A DNA stretch of 64,000 bases. Origin: Alphaproteobacteria bacterium. Lineage in GTDB: Bacteria; Myxococcota_A; UBA796; GCA-2862545. The stretch covers positions 62,001 through 126,000 of the forward strand of contig JACKET010000020.1 of the NCBI GenBank assembly GCA_020632875.1, written 5' to 3'. How positions within the stretch are numbered: position 1 is the stretch's first letter; every line of letters begins with the position of its first letter. Under the pieces are notes generated by a model. It ran no database searches, was not told the DNA's origin, and saw nothing but the letters and a program-made list of their open reading frames with translations. Of the stretch, positions 7,626 through 16,215 are shown piece after piece. The position numbers were made by a program, and so were the translations under genes.

Positions 7626-10502
7626 GTGGCGTCGTTCGGAGGCCTGCTGCGACCATTCGCCCTGATCGGCGCCTTCGGCGTCGTCACGGTCAGCGCGGGC
7701 TTCCAGCTCGCCCAGGATGGCTCCGCGTCGACCCACCACGTGCCCGGCGACTTCACGACGGGTCGACGGTTCACGGGCTACGACCTCGCGAAGCTCAAGA
7801 TCCTCGAGCCGACCCTCTACCATGTCGAAGAGTCGTACGTGGAGCCCGGGCGCATCGACTGGGAGCACATGTACGTCGCGGCGCTCGAGGCGATCGAGCG
7901 CAAGGTCCCGGCGTGCAAGTTCAGCCGCGAAGGCAAGGATCGGCTGTCCGCCGAGATCGGCGACTTCCGCACGGTCCTCGAGGTCCCCCCGGTGGGCAGC
8001 TCGCGTCAGCTCCAGCTCGAGCTGCGCCGCGTCGCGGGGCTGCTCGTCGATCATCTCGACCCCGAGAAGGTCCCCACGAGCACGCCCGACGCCGATCCCA
8101 TGGCCGAGATCGAGTACGCGCTCGTGAACGGCATCCTCGACACGCTCGATCCGCACTCCATCCTGCTCCCGCCGCCCGACGCGAGCGAGATGGACGTCGA
8201 GAACCAGGGCGAGTTCGGCGGCCTCGGCATCACGATCGTCGAGCGCGAGGGTCGCCTCGTGGTCGAGTACCCGATCGCCGACACGCCCGCGTCCGAAGCC
8301 GGAATCCTCAAAGAAGACCAGATCATCCGCATCGATGGTGAGTCCACCATCAACATGTCGCTCGACGAGGCCGTGATGCTCCTGCGGGGGCCCGTCGACG
8401 CGCCCGTCAGCCTCGAGATCATGCGGGATTCGTTCGATGCGCCGCGCACCTACGAGCTCGTCCGCAAGCTGATCAAGCTCAACGAGGTCGAAGGCGAGCT
8501 GGTCGAAGGCGACATCGGGCTCCTCCGCATCTCGAGCTTCCACAGCAACGTCGAGAGCGAGCTCCACGCGGCGCTCACGAAGCTCCACCGCGAGTCGCGC
8601 AACGGGCTGCGCGGCGTCGTCCTCGACCTGCGTGACAACCCGGGCGGCTACCTGAACCAGGCCGTCGCGGTGGCCGACACCTTCCTGTCCGAGGGCGAGA
8701 TCGTGTCGACGGTCGACGGCAACGGGCGCAAGCAGGACATCGAAGAGGCCCGGCCCACGAAGACCACCGAGCCCGACTACCCGATCGTGGTGCTGGTCAA
8801 CTCGAACTCGGCGTCGGCGTCCGAGATCGTGTCGGGGGCGCTGCGGAACAACGAGCGCGCGGTGATCGTGGGCGAGCGCACGTTCGGCAAGGGCAGCGTG
8901 CAGAACCTGCACCAGTTCTTCGACGAGTCGAAGCTCAAGCTCACGATCAGCAAGTACCTGACGCCCGGCGACCAGAGCATCCAGGCCGTCGGGATCCCCG
9001 CCGACATCGAGCTCACGCCGGTTCGCGTCGAAGAGCGCGGCGACGGCGACAAGCTCGCGCTGATGTACTGGCGCGAGCGGGTGCGGCGCGAGGCCGACCT
9101 CGACCAGAGCCTCGAGCAGACGAGCTGGGACGACGAGCAGACGGCCTACCGCGTGGTGTACCTGGGCGGTGAGCACGACGCCTCGCCCGAGATCGACGTG
9201 AACGACTACCAGGTGCAGTTCGCGAAAGACGTGATCCTGGCGTCGCGCAGCAGCCGGCGGGCCGAGATGCTCGCGAGCGCCGCGCGCGTCGTCGACACGC
9301 ACGCGCGCCGCGGCGACGCCGAGGTCGTCGACGCCATGAAGTCGCTGGGCATCGACTGGTCCGCGGGGTCGCCGTGGACGGGTGCCGGGCTCCCCGTCGA
9401 GGTGGTGCTCGACATGGGCGAGGATGGCGGCATCCGGGCCGGCGAGCGCGAGACGGTCGGCGTGACGGTCACCAACACGTCCTCCACGACGCTCTTCCGC
9501 GTCGGGGTGGTCGCGCGCGGCAACGAGGTGCTCGAGGGCCGCGAGTTCCTGTTCGGCAAGCTCGCACCGGGTGAATCGCGCCGGTACGAGGTGCACGTCA
9601 ACCTCGTCGACGGGTACCCGGCCGAGCATGCGCCGGTCACGTTCGAGGTGCGCGACGCGGGCGAGCGTCCGCTCGGCGAGGTGAGCTCCGAGGTGCGCGT
9701 CATCGGCCGCGCGCTGCCGCGCTTCTCGTGGTCCTGGTCGGTCGACGACCGCACGGGTGGCGACGGCGACGGGGTGGCCGAGGTCGGCGAGGTGCTCGAC
9801 ATCCCCTTCGAGATCACGAACGACGGTGCAGGCTGGTCGGGCCAGGCGTTCGCGCGCATCAAGAACCGCAACGGCCGCGCGCTCGACATCCTCGACGGCA
9901 CGCTCGAGCCCGGTACCCTCCGCACGCTCGACGGCGAGAGCTGTGCCGAGGTGTCCCGCGCGACCGGCTGCCAGCTGCGGCTCGCGCCGGGCGAGACCTG
10001 GAAGGGCCGGTTCCGGGTCGAGCTCAAGGAGGCCCGCGAAGAGGGCTGGGATCTCGTGCTGTCGCTGGGCGACGGCGAGGCGTACGACCATGGCACCATC
10101 GTGCGTTCCGGCTTCTACGAGCTGTTCACGCAGACCGACCACATCCACGTCGACCCCGACGTGGCGGTGCCGGGCACCACGCGGCGGCACGTTCCGAGCA
10201 TCGCGGTCTCCCGCGCGCCCGAGAGCGTCGTCGACACCGAGACGGTCGTGGTGAGCGGGCTGGTCGAGGACGTGGGCGGGATGCAGCACGTGACGGTGTG
10301 GGGCGGCGGCGACAAGCTGTTCTACGAGGGCAGCACGGGGGTCGCGAGCGTGCCGTTCACCGCCGACGTGCGGCTCGAGCCCGGCACGAACATCATCTCG
10401 ATCGTCGCGCAGGACGTGGACGGATTCACGAGCACCCACAGCCTGGTGACGTTCCTCCGCGACCCCGAGGCCCTGAGCCTGACGCTGCCCGACAAGCGGT
10501 AG
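7626..10502 (+). CDS. ctpA: C-terminal processing protease (S41, CtpA/Tsp family) with long C-terminal extension
   Basis: A 958-aa periplasmic serine protease. It starts at GTG 7626, five bases after GGGGAGG, giving a signal-anchor (FALIGAFGVVTVSAGF). A PDZ domain (GLGITIVEREGRL...LLRGPVDAPVSLEIM, about residues 200-275) and the S41 catalytic core follow (VVLDLRDNPGGYL, NSNSASASEIVSG, RTFGKGSVQ), with the Ser/Lys dyad motifs intact. Beyond the core lie about 450 extra residues: a helical stretch, then beta-rich segments resembling CARDB/Ig-like modules (VTVTNTSSTTLFRVG; EITNDGAGWSGQAF). Typical CtpA proteins are 400-700 aa. Divergent placement with a peptidoglycan synthase fits a role in processing cell-wall proteins, but that link is inferred. 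Confidence 0.9.
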   Translation: MASFGGLLRPFALIGAFGVVTVSAGFQLAQDGSASTHHVPGDFTTGRRFTGYDLAKLKILEPTLYHVEESYVEPGRIDWEHMYVAALEAIERKVPACKFSREGKDRLSAEIGDFRTVLEVPPVGSSRQLQLELRRVAGLLVDHLDPEKVPTSTPDADPMAEIEYALVNGILDTLDPHSILLPPPDASEMDVENQGEFGGLGITIVEREGRLVVEYPIADTPASEAGILKEDQIIRIDGESTINMSLDEAVMLLRGPVDAPVSLEIMRDSFDAPRTYELVRKLIKLNEVEGELVEGDIGLLRISSFHSNVESELHAALTKLHRESRNGLRGVVLDLRDNPGGYLNQAVAVADTFLSEGEIVSTVDGNGRKQDIEEARPTKTTEPDYPIVVLVNSNSASASEIVSGALRNNERAVIVGERTFGKGSVQNLHQFFDESKLKLTISKYLTPGDQSIQAVGIPADIELTPVRVEERGDGDKLALMYWRERVRREADLDQSLEQTSWDDEQTAYRVVYLGGEHDASPEIDVNDYQVQFAKDVILASRSSRRAEMLASAARVVDTHARRGDAEVVDAMKSLGIDWSAGSPWTGAGLPVEVVLDMGEDGGIRAGERETVGVTVTNTSSTTLFRVGVVARGNEVLEGREFLFGKLAPGESRRYEVHVNLVDGYPAEHAPVTFEVRDAGERPLGEVSSEVRVIGRALPRFSWSWSVDDRTGGDGDGVAEVGEVLDIPFEITNDGAGWSGQAFARIKNRNGRALDILDGTLEPGTLRTLDGESCAEVSRATGCQLRLAPGETWKGRFRVELKEAREEGWDLVLSLGDGEAYDHGTIVRSGFYELFTQTDHIHVDPDVAVPGTTRRHVPSIAVSRAPESVVDTETVVVSGLVEDVGGMQHVTVWGGGDKLFYEGSTGVASVPFTADVRLEPGTNIISIVAQDVDGFTSTHSLVTFLRDPEALSLTLPDKR

Positions 10503-10531
10503 GCGGGGCTCCCGCCGGGTACGCTGTGGGC

Positions 10532-11371
10532 ATGGACGACGCAGCCCGGGTGAGCGCCCTCGTCGCCGCTGCGGACGAGGCGGCGACGGCCCTGCCGGTC
10601 CTCGCCGCGGAGCGCGGCCAGGCCTGCCTGGCGGACTTCGAGCGGCGCAAGGGCCCCGGCGCCGTCGCGGTGTTCGCGCGGATGGCGGCGCTCGAGGCCC
10701 CGCCGGACGCCACGCGGGCCGTCGTCCGGTTGCTCGCGGCGGCGTTCTACGTGCGCCGCGGCGATCTGGAGCAGGCGACCCACTGGTGCCGCGAGCACGT
10801 GGCCCTCGCGCCCTGGGATCCGTCCGTCCGCGCCGACCTGCTCGGCGTGCTGGACGCACAGGCGTCCGACACGGCCGGCGCCTACCTCGCCACCCGCCGC
10901 AGGACGTTCGACGACGTCCGCGACCTCGTCGCCTCGTGCCTCCTGCTCTCGACGCGCGAGGTCGCGACGAGCCTGCAGCACGTGGCCCGCAGGCCGGTGG
11001 GGGCCTGGAACCCGGTGCTGGACGCGTTCTCCCGCGGCGAGGTCGCGGAGATCCCCGCAGGCGCGGGCCCACGGGAGGTGCTCGCCGTGCTCCGGATCAC
11101 CGGGCCCGACGCCGCGGTCGTCGCCCGGCTCGAGGCCTCGGCGGGTGCTCCACTGTCCGCCCTCGTCCACCACCCCGACTCGACCGACGCGCACCACGTC
11201 GCGCTCCGCCTGGCCGGAGCCTCCGAGGCGGCCGTCCGGAGCAGCCTCGACGCGCAGAGCCCGGTGCCGCCGCCCTGGCTGACGTTCTGCAACCGGGCCA
11301 TCGCGACGCACGCCGCGGGCGCCCTGCTCGCGCTCGAGCTGGAGCCCACGTTCCGCACGGTGCTCCGCTGA
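10532..11371 (+). CDS. Hypothetical helical protein
   Basis: A 279-aa alanine- and leucine-rich protein without signal peptide or membrane segment. One stretch (VRRGDLEQATHWCREHVALAPWDP) resembles a TPR helix pair, and the rest looks all-helical, so it may be a degenerate TPR or HEAT-like protein. I do not recognise a family. It starts 29 bp after the protease stop on the same strand, with no ribosome-binding site. A TACGCT box lies only five bases before the ATG, so a leaderless transcript is possible. It converges on the PrsW-like gene with 28 bp between stops. Confidence 0.6.
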   Translation: MDDAARVSALVAAADEAATALPVLAAERGQACLADFERRKGPGAVAVFARMAALEAPPDATRAVVRLLAAAFYVRRGDLEQATHWCREHVALAPWDPSVRADLLGVLDAQASDTAGAYLATRRRTFDDVRDLVASCLLLSTREVATSLQHVARRPVGAWNPVLDAFSRGEVAEIPAGAGPREVLAVLRITGPDAAVVARLEASAGAPLSALVHHPDSTDAHHVALRLAGASEAAVRSSLDAQSPVPPPWLTFCNRAIATHAAGALLALELEPTFRTVLR

Positions 11372-11399
11372 GGTCCACCGGGGGCGGACTGCACGCGGA

Positions 11400-12434
11400 T
11401 CAGCCCGGCTCGAGCCCTCCGGGCGTGGTGGCGGTGGGCCCCTTCAGCAGCAGCTCGAGCTGCTTCCGGAGCCGCCGCACGTCGTCGCGGTAGAAGTCCG
11501 GCGCCCGCTCGCCCAGCAGGCGGAGCTGGCGCTTGCGCCGCGCCAGCGCGGTCGCCGTGCGGATGTACCGATCGGAGGACACGCCCGCGGGCGCGATGTC
11601 GGTGAGCTTGCGCCGCCACCAGCTCGCCAGCATCCAGCTGTGGTCGGTCGGCAGCCGGCCGGCGTCCTCCTCCTCCTCGAGCTCGCGCCGGATGGCCAGC
11701 GCGTCGTCGAGCAGGCACATCTGGTACACGAATCCGACGAAGAGGACCTCCATCGGGAGCAGGACGAAGTTCGTCAGCTTCAGGTCGACCGGCGAGAACT
11801 GGTCGAGGCTCAACAGGCCGTTCCACATGGCGTGCAGCAGCATCGCGGCCGCGAGCCCGCCCGCCGTGGACCCGAGGATGGCGAGCCACCCGCGCAGCCG
11901 CGCGAACCCGAACGCCGCGCCCACGACCGAGCTGGCCATCGCGTGCAGGAGCGCCGAGTAGAACGTGCGGATGAGGACCGTCATCCCCCACGCCTCGAGG
12001 TTCCCCGAGACGCTGTTGAAGTACAGGAAGTTCTCGGTCATCCCGAACCCGAGCCCCGCCGCCGCGCCGTAGACGAAGCCGCTCGACATGTCGTGGGGAC
12101 GGCGGTGCCACGCGATGAACACGAAGAACAGCGCCTTGGCGGGCTCCTCGAACAGCGGAGCCCCGACGGTCGGGCCGATCATCGTGCGCGCGAGGTTCTC
12201 GTCGAAGCCCGCGGCACCCAGCGCCGGCGCGATGACCGCGTCGACGAGCATCGAGAAACCCGTGTTCAGCGGGAGCGCGATGAGCACGGCTCCGATGGCT
12301 CCCCAGAAGAACGTGAGGGCGACGAGCCACAGCGGCTCGCGGTCGTACCGGTCCGACAGCCAGGCCAGTGTGACGAACAACGCCATGGGGAAGGCCGCGC
12401 ACAGGGTCGAGAGGACGACCAGGATCAATTCCAT
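11400..12434 (-). CDS. PrsW-type intramembrane metalloprotease
   Basis: A 344-aa integral membrane protein with about seven hydrophobic segments. PrsW-family motifs are visible: FEEPAKALFF (the Glu pair), FGMTENFLYF (Glu in a membrane segment) and LLHAMASS / LLHAMWNG (metal-binding His). The C-terminal 80 residues are cytoplasmic, charged and rich in Arg/Leu. In other bacteria PrsW starts regulated proteolysis of an anti-sigma factor; no anti-sigma gene is nearby. The start at 12434 places the first membrane segment at once (MELILVVLSTLCAAFP); the longer upstream frame is Arg/Pro-rich shadow sequence. Divergent from the MATE exporter (77 bp). Confidence 0.85.
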   Translation of the reverse strand: MELILVVLSTLCAAFPMALFVTLAWLSDRYDREPLWLVALTFFWGAIGAVLIALPLNTGFSMLVDAVIAPALGAAGFDENLARTMIGPTVGAPLFEEPAKALFFVFIAWHRRPHDMSSGFVYGAAAGLGFGMTENFLYFNSVSGNLEAWGMTVLIRTFYSALLHAMASSVVGAAFGFARLRGWLAILGSTAGGLAAAMLLHAMWNGLLSLDQFSPVDLKLTNFVLLPMEVLFVGFVYQMCLLDDALAIRRELEEEEDAGRLPTDHSWMLASWWRRKLTDIAPAGVSSDRYIRTATALARRKRQLRLLGERAPDFYRDDVRRLRKQLELLLKGPTATTPGGLEPG

Positions 12435-12511
12435 GCCCCAAGCGTACAACCATCGACCGGCAGCGGATACGGTCACCGCCGCGGAGCTCCCGACATGCCC
12501 CTCGCCATCCG

Positions 12512-13825
12512 ATGAAGCCCGCGGACGTGACGCTCGCGCGGGTCTTCGTGCTCGCTGCGCCCGCCATGGCGTCCGGCGTGTTGCAGGCGGCGTTCCGCCC
12601 GGTGGACCAGTACTTCGTCCAGGGCCTGGGCTCGCCGGCGCAGGGCGCGCTCGGGGCGACGACCCTGGTGAGCGTGCTGTGCTTCGCCATCTTCCAGCTC
12701 GTGTCCGCGGGCCTGGGGCCATGGGTGGGCCGCCTGACGGGCGCTGGCGACGAGGCCGCGCGGCGGGACGTCATCGAGCAGTCGCTCGGCACGTGCATGG
12801 TCATCGCGGCGTTCCTGATGATCGGCGGGACGCTCGCCACGGCGCCGCTGGTCGACTTCCTCGGGCTCGAGGGCGAAGGCGCGGCCCACGCGCGCGCGTA
12901 CCTGTGGGTGCTGTTCCTGACCGGCCCCGCGCTGGTCTTCGCGCCTTCGGTCGACGCGACGTTCCACGCGATGGGGGACACGCGGCTCCCGCTGCGCCTC
13001 CAGATGGGCGCCGTCGCGTTGAACATCGTGCTGACGCCCGCCCTGGTTCCCTCCATGGGGACTGCCGGAGCGGCGCTGGCGTCCACCCTCGCGCAGTCCA
13101 TCGCCACGGCGCTGGGGCTGTTCGTCCTCACGCAGCAGCTCGGGCTCGAGCCGCGGCGCTGGCGTCCGGGGCCGCGTGTGCCGGCCGTCGTGCAGGTCGG
13201 TGCACCGGTGGCCCTCGCGACGGGGATGTTCGCGTTCGTGTACTGGCTGCTGATGGCGACCGTCATCCCGACGCTGGGCCAGGACGTGTACGCCGGGCTG
13301 GGGCTCGGGTTCGGCGTGCTGGAGTCGCTGGCGTGGCCGCTGTACGCGGGCCTCGCCGTGGCCGCGGCGAGCCTCGTCAGCCGGGCGCTGGGCGCGGGGA
13401 GCCCGGATGTCGCGGAGCTCGCGGTGCGCACGACGCTCCGCATTGCCGTGATCACGGGCGTCGTGATGTCGGCGGTCTACTGGCTCGCCGGGCCGTCCAT
13501 CGTGGAGATCTTCGCCGAGGACCCCGCTGCGAGCCGCGAGGGCGTCCGCTACGCGCTGATCCTCGCCGTCGTGCAGCCGCTCGTGGCGATCGAAGCGGTG
13601 ACCGAAGGCGTGCTGGGCGGTGCGGGCGACACGCGGAAGCTACTGCTCGTGAATGCCCCACTGAACCTGCTCCGCGTGCCGCTGGCGTGGTTCCTGGCCA
13701 TCGGGCTGGGATTCGGCGCCAACGGGCTGTGGTGGGCGATCAACGCCAGCACGCTGCTGAAGTGCGGCACGAAGCTCGCGCTCGTCCTCGAGGGCAGCTG
13801 GCGGAGCAAGGCGCTGCCCACCTGA
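12512..13825 (+). CDS. MATE-family efflux transporter
   Basis: A 437-aa protein with about 12 membrane segments arranged as two related halves, the usual size and layout of MATE drug/sodium antiporters (DinF/NorM type). The pattern LARVFVLAAPAMASGVLQAAFRPVDQYFV at the N-terminus and GLGFGVLESLAWPLYAGLAVAAASLVSRALGAG in the second half are characteristic of the family. It exports small organic or cationic compounds in exchange for ions; the substrate cannot be told from sequence. It stands alone, divergent from the PrsW-like gene, and is followed by a small inverted-repeat element. Confidence 0.88.
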   Translation: MKPADVTLARVFVLAAPAMASGVLQAAFRPVDQYFVQGLGSPAQGALGATTLVSVLCFAIFQLVSAGLGPWVGRLTGAGDEAARRDVIEQSLGTCMVIAAFLMIGGTLATAPLVDFLGLEGEGAAHARAYLWVLFLTGPALVFAPSVDATFHAMGDTRLPLRLQMGAVALNIVLTPALVPSMGTAGAALASTLAQSIATALGLFVLTQQLGLEPRRWRPGPRVPAVVQVGAPVALATGMFAFVYWLLMATVIPTLGQDVYAGLGLGFGVLESLAWPLYAGLAVAAASLVSRALGAGSPDVAELAVRTTLRIAVITGVVMSAVYWLAGPSIVEIFAEDPAASREGVRYALILAVVQPLVAIEAVTEGVLGGAGDTRKLLLVNAPLNLLRVPLAWFLAIGLGFGANGLWWAINASTLLKCGTKLALVLEGSWRSKALPT

Positions 13826-13853
13826 CCGCGGAAGAGCGAACCTGATTCACACT

Positions 13854-14126
13854 GGTGTCAGAGCGAACCCGAACATCGCGAAAACCTCCAGAAGTCGAGA
13901 CTATGGGGAATTCTACTCTTCCAGGGGTGCTCGGACGTCCGTCCTTCAGGCCGCCGGAGGTCGATGGCGGCACGCCAGCCGATTCCGCCGAGCCCCGTCC
14001 ACACGGGCCATCTCGAGGGTCCGGGCACTCTCCGCGTTCCAGCCCCCGTAGGCCCGCAGAAAAGTAGAACACGCGATAACGACGGAAAACCGACGTTACG
14101 AAGATGTTCGGGTTCGCTCTGACACC
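13854..14126. repeat. GGTGTC...GACACC inverted-repeat element (MITE-like), solo copy
   Basis: A 273-bp element bounded by perfect 24-bp inverted repeats at 13854-13877 and 14103-14126; the outer end reads GGTGTCAGAGCGAACCCGAA. No open frame inside looks like a gene, and the interior is less GC-rich at its edges (GCGAAAACC, GAAAAGTAGAA). The ends resemble those of the element at 33779-33918. Size, terminal symmetry and lack of coding capacity fit a non-autonomous mobile element. The source of a transposase is unknown, since none is encoded in this window. Confidence 0.8.
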
Positions 14127-14158
14127 GATCCCGCGCCGCTGACACCGATCCCGCGCCG
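14119..14158. repeat. Two tandem copies of a 20-mer
   Basis: CTGACACCGATCCCGCGCCG occurs twice head to tail, the first copy starting inside the right terminus of the preceding element. It looks like a duplicated end plus flank. The following 130 bp up to the gene end at 14289 contain nothing I can name. Confidence 0.75.
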
Positions 14159-14288
14159 CGTGCCCAGGCCCCCGCACTCCGCGAGCCCGCGTCAGGGGGG
14201 CCGGCGGGTGCGGCGGAGCCGCAGTCGCGAAGCGACCGAGGCCGAATGGCCGAGCCCAGAGGACACCCGACGGCGAAGCCGGGACGCC

Positions 14289-14627
14289 CTACATCGAATC
14301 GAGGACCGCGATGCCGATCGTGAACAGGATCATCAGGAAGTACGTGCCGAAATAGAGCACGATGAACAGCGTCATCAGGCCGCTGAACAGGAAGGTCACC
14401 AGGCTCGTGTTGCGCGCCGGAGTCGCGTAGGCCTTCACCAGCTCGGGCGGGTCGGGCGCGTCGAGCGCGACGCGCGCGAGGTGCAATGCCCACATCGACA
14501 CGGGCACGGCGAGCATGACCGAGAAGCACCCGCAGTTCATCATCAGGCAGAGGATGACGGCGAGGAACGCCAGCATCGAGGCCTGCTCGGCGTTCCTGAG
14601 GCGGTCCTCTTCGGTCAGTGCTTCCAA
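14289..14627 (-). CDS. Small membrane protein
   Basis: A 112-aa protein with three hydrophobic segments (MLAFLAVILCLMMNCGCF; MLAVPVSMWALHLARVAL; VTFLFSGLMTLFIVLYFGTY running into a fourth, FLMILFTIGIAVLD). No family recognised. The start is taken as TTG 14627 because GGAGG sits five bases upstream and the first residues (EALTEEDRLRNAEQ) form a plausible cytoplasmic tail. This start lies 13 bp inside the amidotransferase gene, so the two genes overlap and are probably co-translated. An ATG further in, at MLAFLAV, is the alternative. Confidence 0.65.
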   Translation of the reverse strand: MEALTEEDRLRNAEQASMLAFLAVILCLMMNCGCFSVMLAVPVSMWALHLARVALDAPDPPELVKAYATPARNTSLVTFLFSGLMTLFIVLYFGTYFLMILFTIGIAVLDSM

Positions 14628-15337
14628 AACGCCTCCTTGAAGCGGGCGAGCAGCGCGTCGGAGTGCGGCGACGGCGTGAACTCTTCGAGCATGCGCTGGG
14701 CGCGCTCTTCGCCGAACACCGCGCTGTAGTCGTCGAGGTAGCGCTCGAACCGCATGCGGTTGGCCTCGTGCGTGAGCTCGGGGTGGAACTGCGTGGCGTA
14801 GACCTTCTCGCCGACACGCAGCGCCTGGTACGGGCACCGCACGCTGCGCGCGAGCAGGACGGCGCTGCTCGGGAACGTCGTGGCGCGATCCTTGTGGCCG
14901 AGCTGGGCCGAGAAGCGCGACGGGAGCGCGCCGAAGACGGGGTCGCCCGCGGCGCCCTCGGTGGGCTCGAGCTCGTACGTGCCGACCTCGGCGTTGGGCT
15001 CGTCGTGCTCGACCTCGCCGCCGAGCGCGAGCACCATGCCCTGGAACCCGAAGCACGACGCGAACGTGGGGAACTGCGCATCCGCGAGGGCCCCGAGCAC
15101 GTCGAAGAACGGGGGCAGCCACACCTCGTCGTCGAGCACGCTGAACTTGCCGCTGCCGCCGACCAGCACGGCGTCGACGCCGTCGGTGACCGTCGCGAGC
15201 GTGGTCTCTTCGCTCAACAGGTCGTGGGGGAGCACCCAGTCGAGCGGCACGCCGAGCTGGGCGGCGAAGCTCACGCGCTCTTCGTGGCGGACCGGATCAC
15301 CCGCTTGGCGCGCCTGGAGCAGTCGGAAGGTCGGCAT
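14615..15337 (-). CDS. Class I glutamine amidotransferase (GMP synthase-like)
   Basis: A 240-aa stand-alone GATase1 domain. The nucleophile elbow SCFGFQG (Cys), the late ATQFHPEL (His-x-Glu) and the oxyanion region VLVGGSGKFSV are all present, so glutamine hydrolysis is expected. Such stand-alone proteins are often annotated as GMP synthase-like but may act on other substrates, for example gamma-glutamyl compounds. The ATG overlaps the CPBP protease stop by one base (TGATG at 15339-15335), and the 3' end overlaps the next small membrane gene. The partner or acceptor substrate is not shown by the context. Confidence 0.85.
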   Translation of the reverse strand: MPTFRLLQARQAGDPVRHEERVSFAAQLGVPLDWVLPHDLLSEETTLATVTDGVDAVLVGGSGKFSVLDDEVWLPPFFDVLGALADAQFPTFASCFGFQGMVLALGGEVEHDEPNAEVGTYELEPTEGAAGDPVFGALPSRFSAQLGHKDRATTFPSSAVLLARSVRCPYQALRVGEKVYATQFHPELTHEANRMRFERYLDDYSAVFGEERAQRMLEEFTPSPHSDALLARFKEAFWKH

Positions 15338-16215
15338 CACGTCCTCGGGCGGGCCAGCCAGGCCGCCCCGCACGACAGGATCGTGGCGAGCGTACCGAGA
15401 CAGGCGCTGGCGAAGCTTATCTCTGGCGCGTCGCTCCCGCTCGCCAGCAGCAGACCGACCGACGCGAGCGCGTTGTTCACGAAGTGCCCGACGATCGCCG
15501 GCACGATGCTGCCGGACTGCCAGCGGAGCCAGCCGAGGAACAGCGCGGTGGGCACGAGGCTCGGCGTCTGCACGGGATCGAGGTGATACCCCACGAACAG
15601 CACGCTGGTGGCGAGCCACACGGCCCAGCCGGGCAGGACCTTCGCGAGGTGGTGCCAGAGGTACCCGCGGAACGCGAGCTCCTCGAAGAGCGGCGCCGAG
15701 CCGCAGATCGCCAGCACCAGCAGGGCCTTCCCGAGCGGCGCTTCGGTCTGCATCGCCCCGGCCAGGACCGCGAGGGCCCCGCCGAGCTCGGGGAACCGCG
15801 CGATGATCTGCGACGCGACCCAGCCCGGCAGCAGCCCGACGGAGAGGGCTCCCGCGGCCCCCGCGACCGACCAGCCCCACCAGCCGGGCGGGTCGCCGAG
15901 CAGCGCGTGGCGGGGCTCCACGCCGTCCTCGTCGGCGAGCTGGCGCGCGAGCAGCACCGCGATCACGCCGATCCCGACGGACTGGACGAACGCCGACGCC
16001 CCCATGATGCCGGGCGTGAGGAAGGACGTGGGGTCGGCGGAGATGGCGTCGAGCGAGGCCCCCGAAGCCTGGCCGGACGCCACGACCAGCGCGTTGGTCA
16101 GCACGCCCACGACGACCATCCAGCCGAGCGATGCGAACAGGAAGCCTCCGACGGCGGCGGAGACCTGGCGGGCAGCGTCCACGACGCTGTCTAACCAGGA
16201 GTTACGGGAGCGCAT
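15337..16215 (-). CDS. CPBP (CAAX-like) intramembrane protease
   Basis: A 292-aa protein with about eight hydrophobic segments. The three CPBP motifs are intact: EELAFRGYLW (Glu-Glu and Arg), FVGYHLD (His) and GHFVNNA (His and Asn). The family includes prenyl-protein endopeptidases and bacteriocin-immunity proteases; the target here is unknown. The ATG at 16215 is preferred because GGAG is close upstream; an ATG at 16224 would add three residues. The start codon lies across the start codon of the divergent UvrA-like gene, sharing the palindrome CATG (16213-16216). The gene is translationally coupled to the amidotransferase downstream. Confidence 0.87.
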   Translation of the reverse strand: MRSRNSWLDSVVDAARQVSAAVGGFLFASLGWMVVVGVLTNALVVASGQASGASLDAISADPTSFLTPGIMGASAFVQSVGIGVIAVLLARQLADEDGVEPRHALLGDPPGWWGWSVAGAAGALSVGLLPGWVASQIIARFPELGGALAVLAGAMQTEAPLGKALLVLAICGSAPLFEELAFRGYLWHHLAKVLPGWAVWLATSVLFVGYHLDPVQTPSLVPTALFLGWLRWQSGSIVPAIVGHFVNNALASVGLLLASGSDAPEISFASACLGTLATILSCGAAWLARPRT

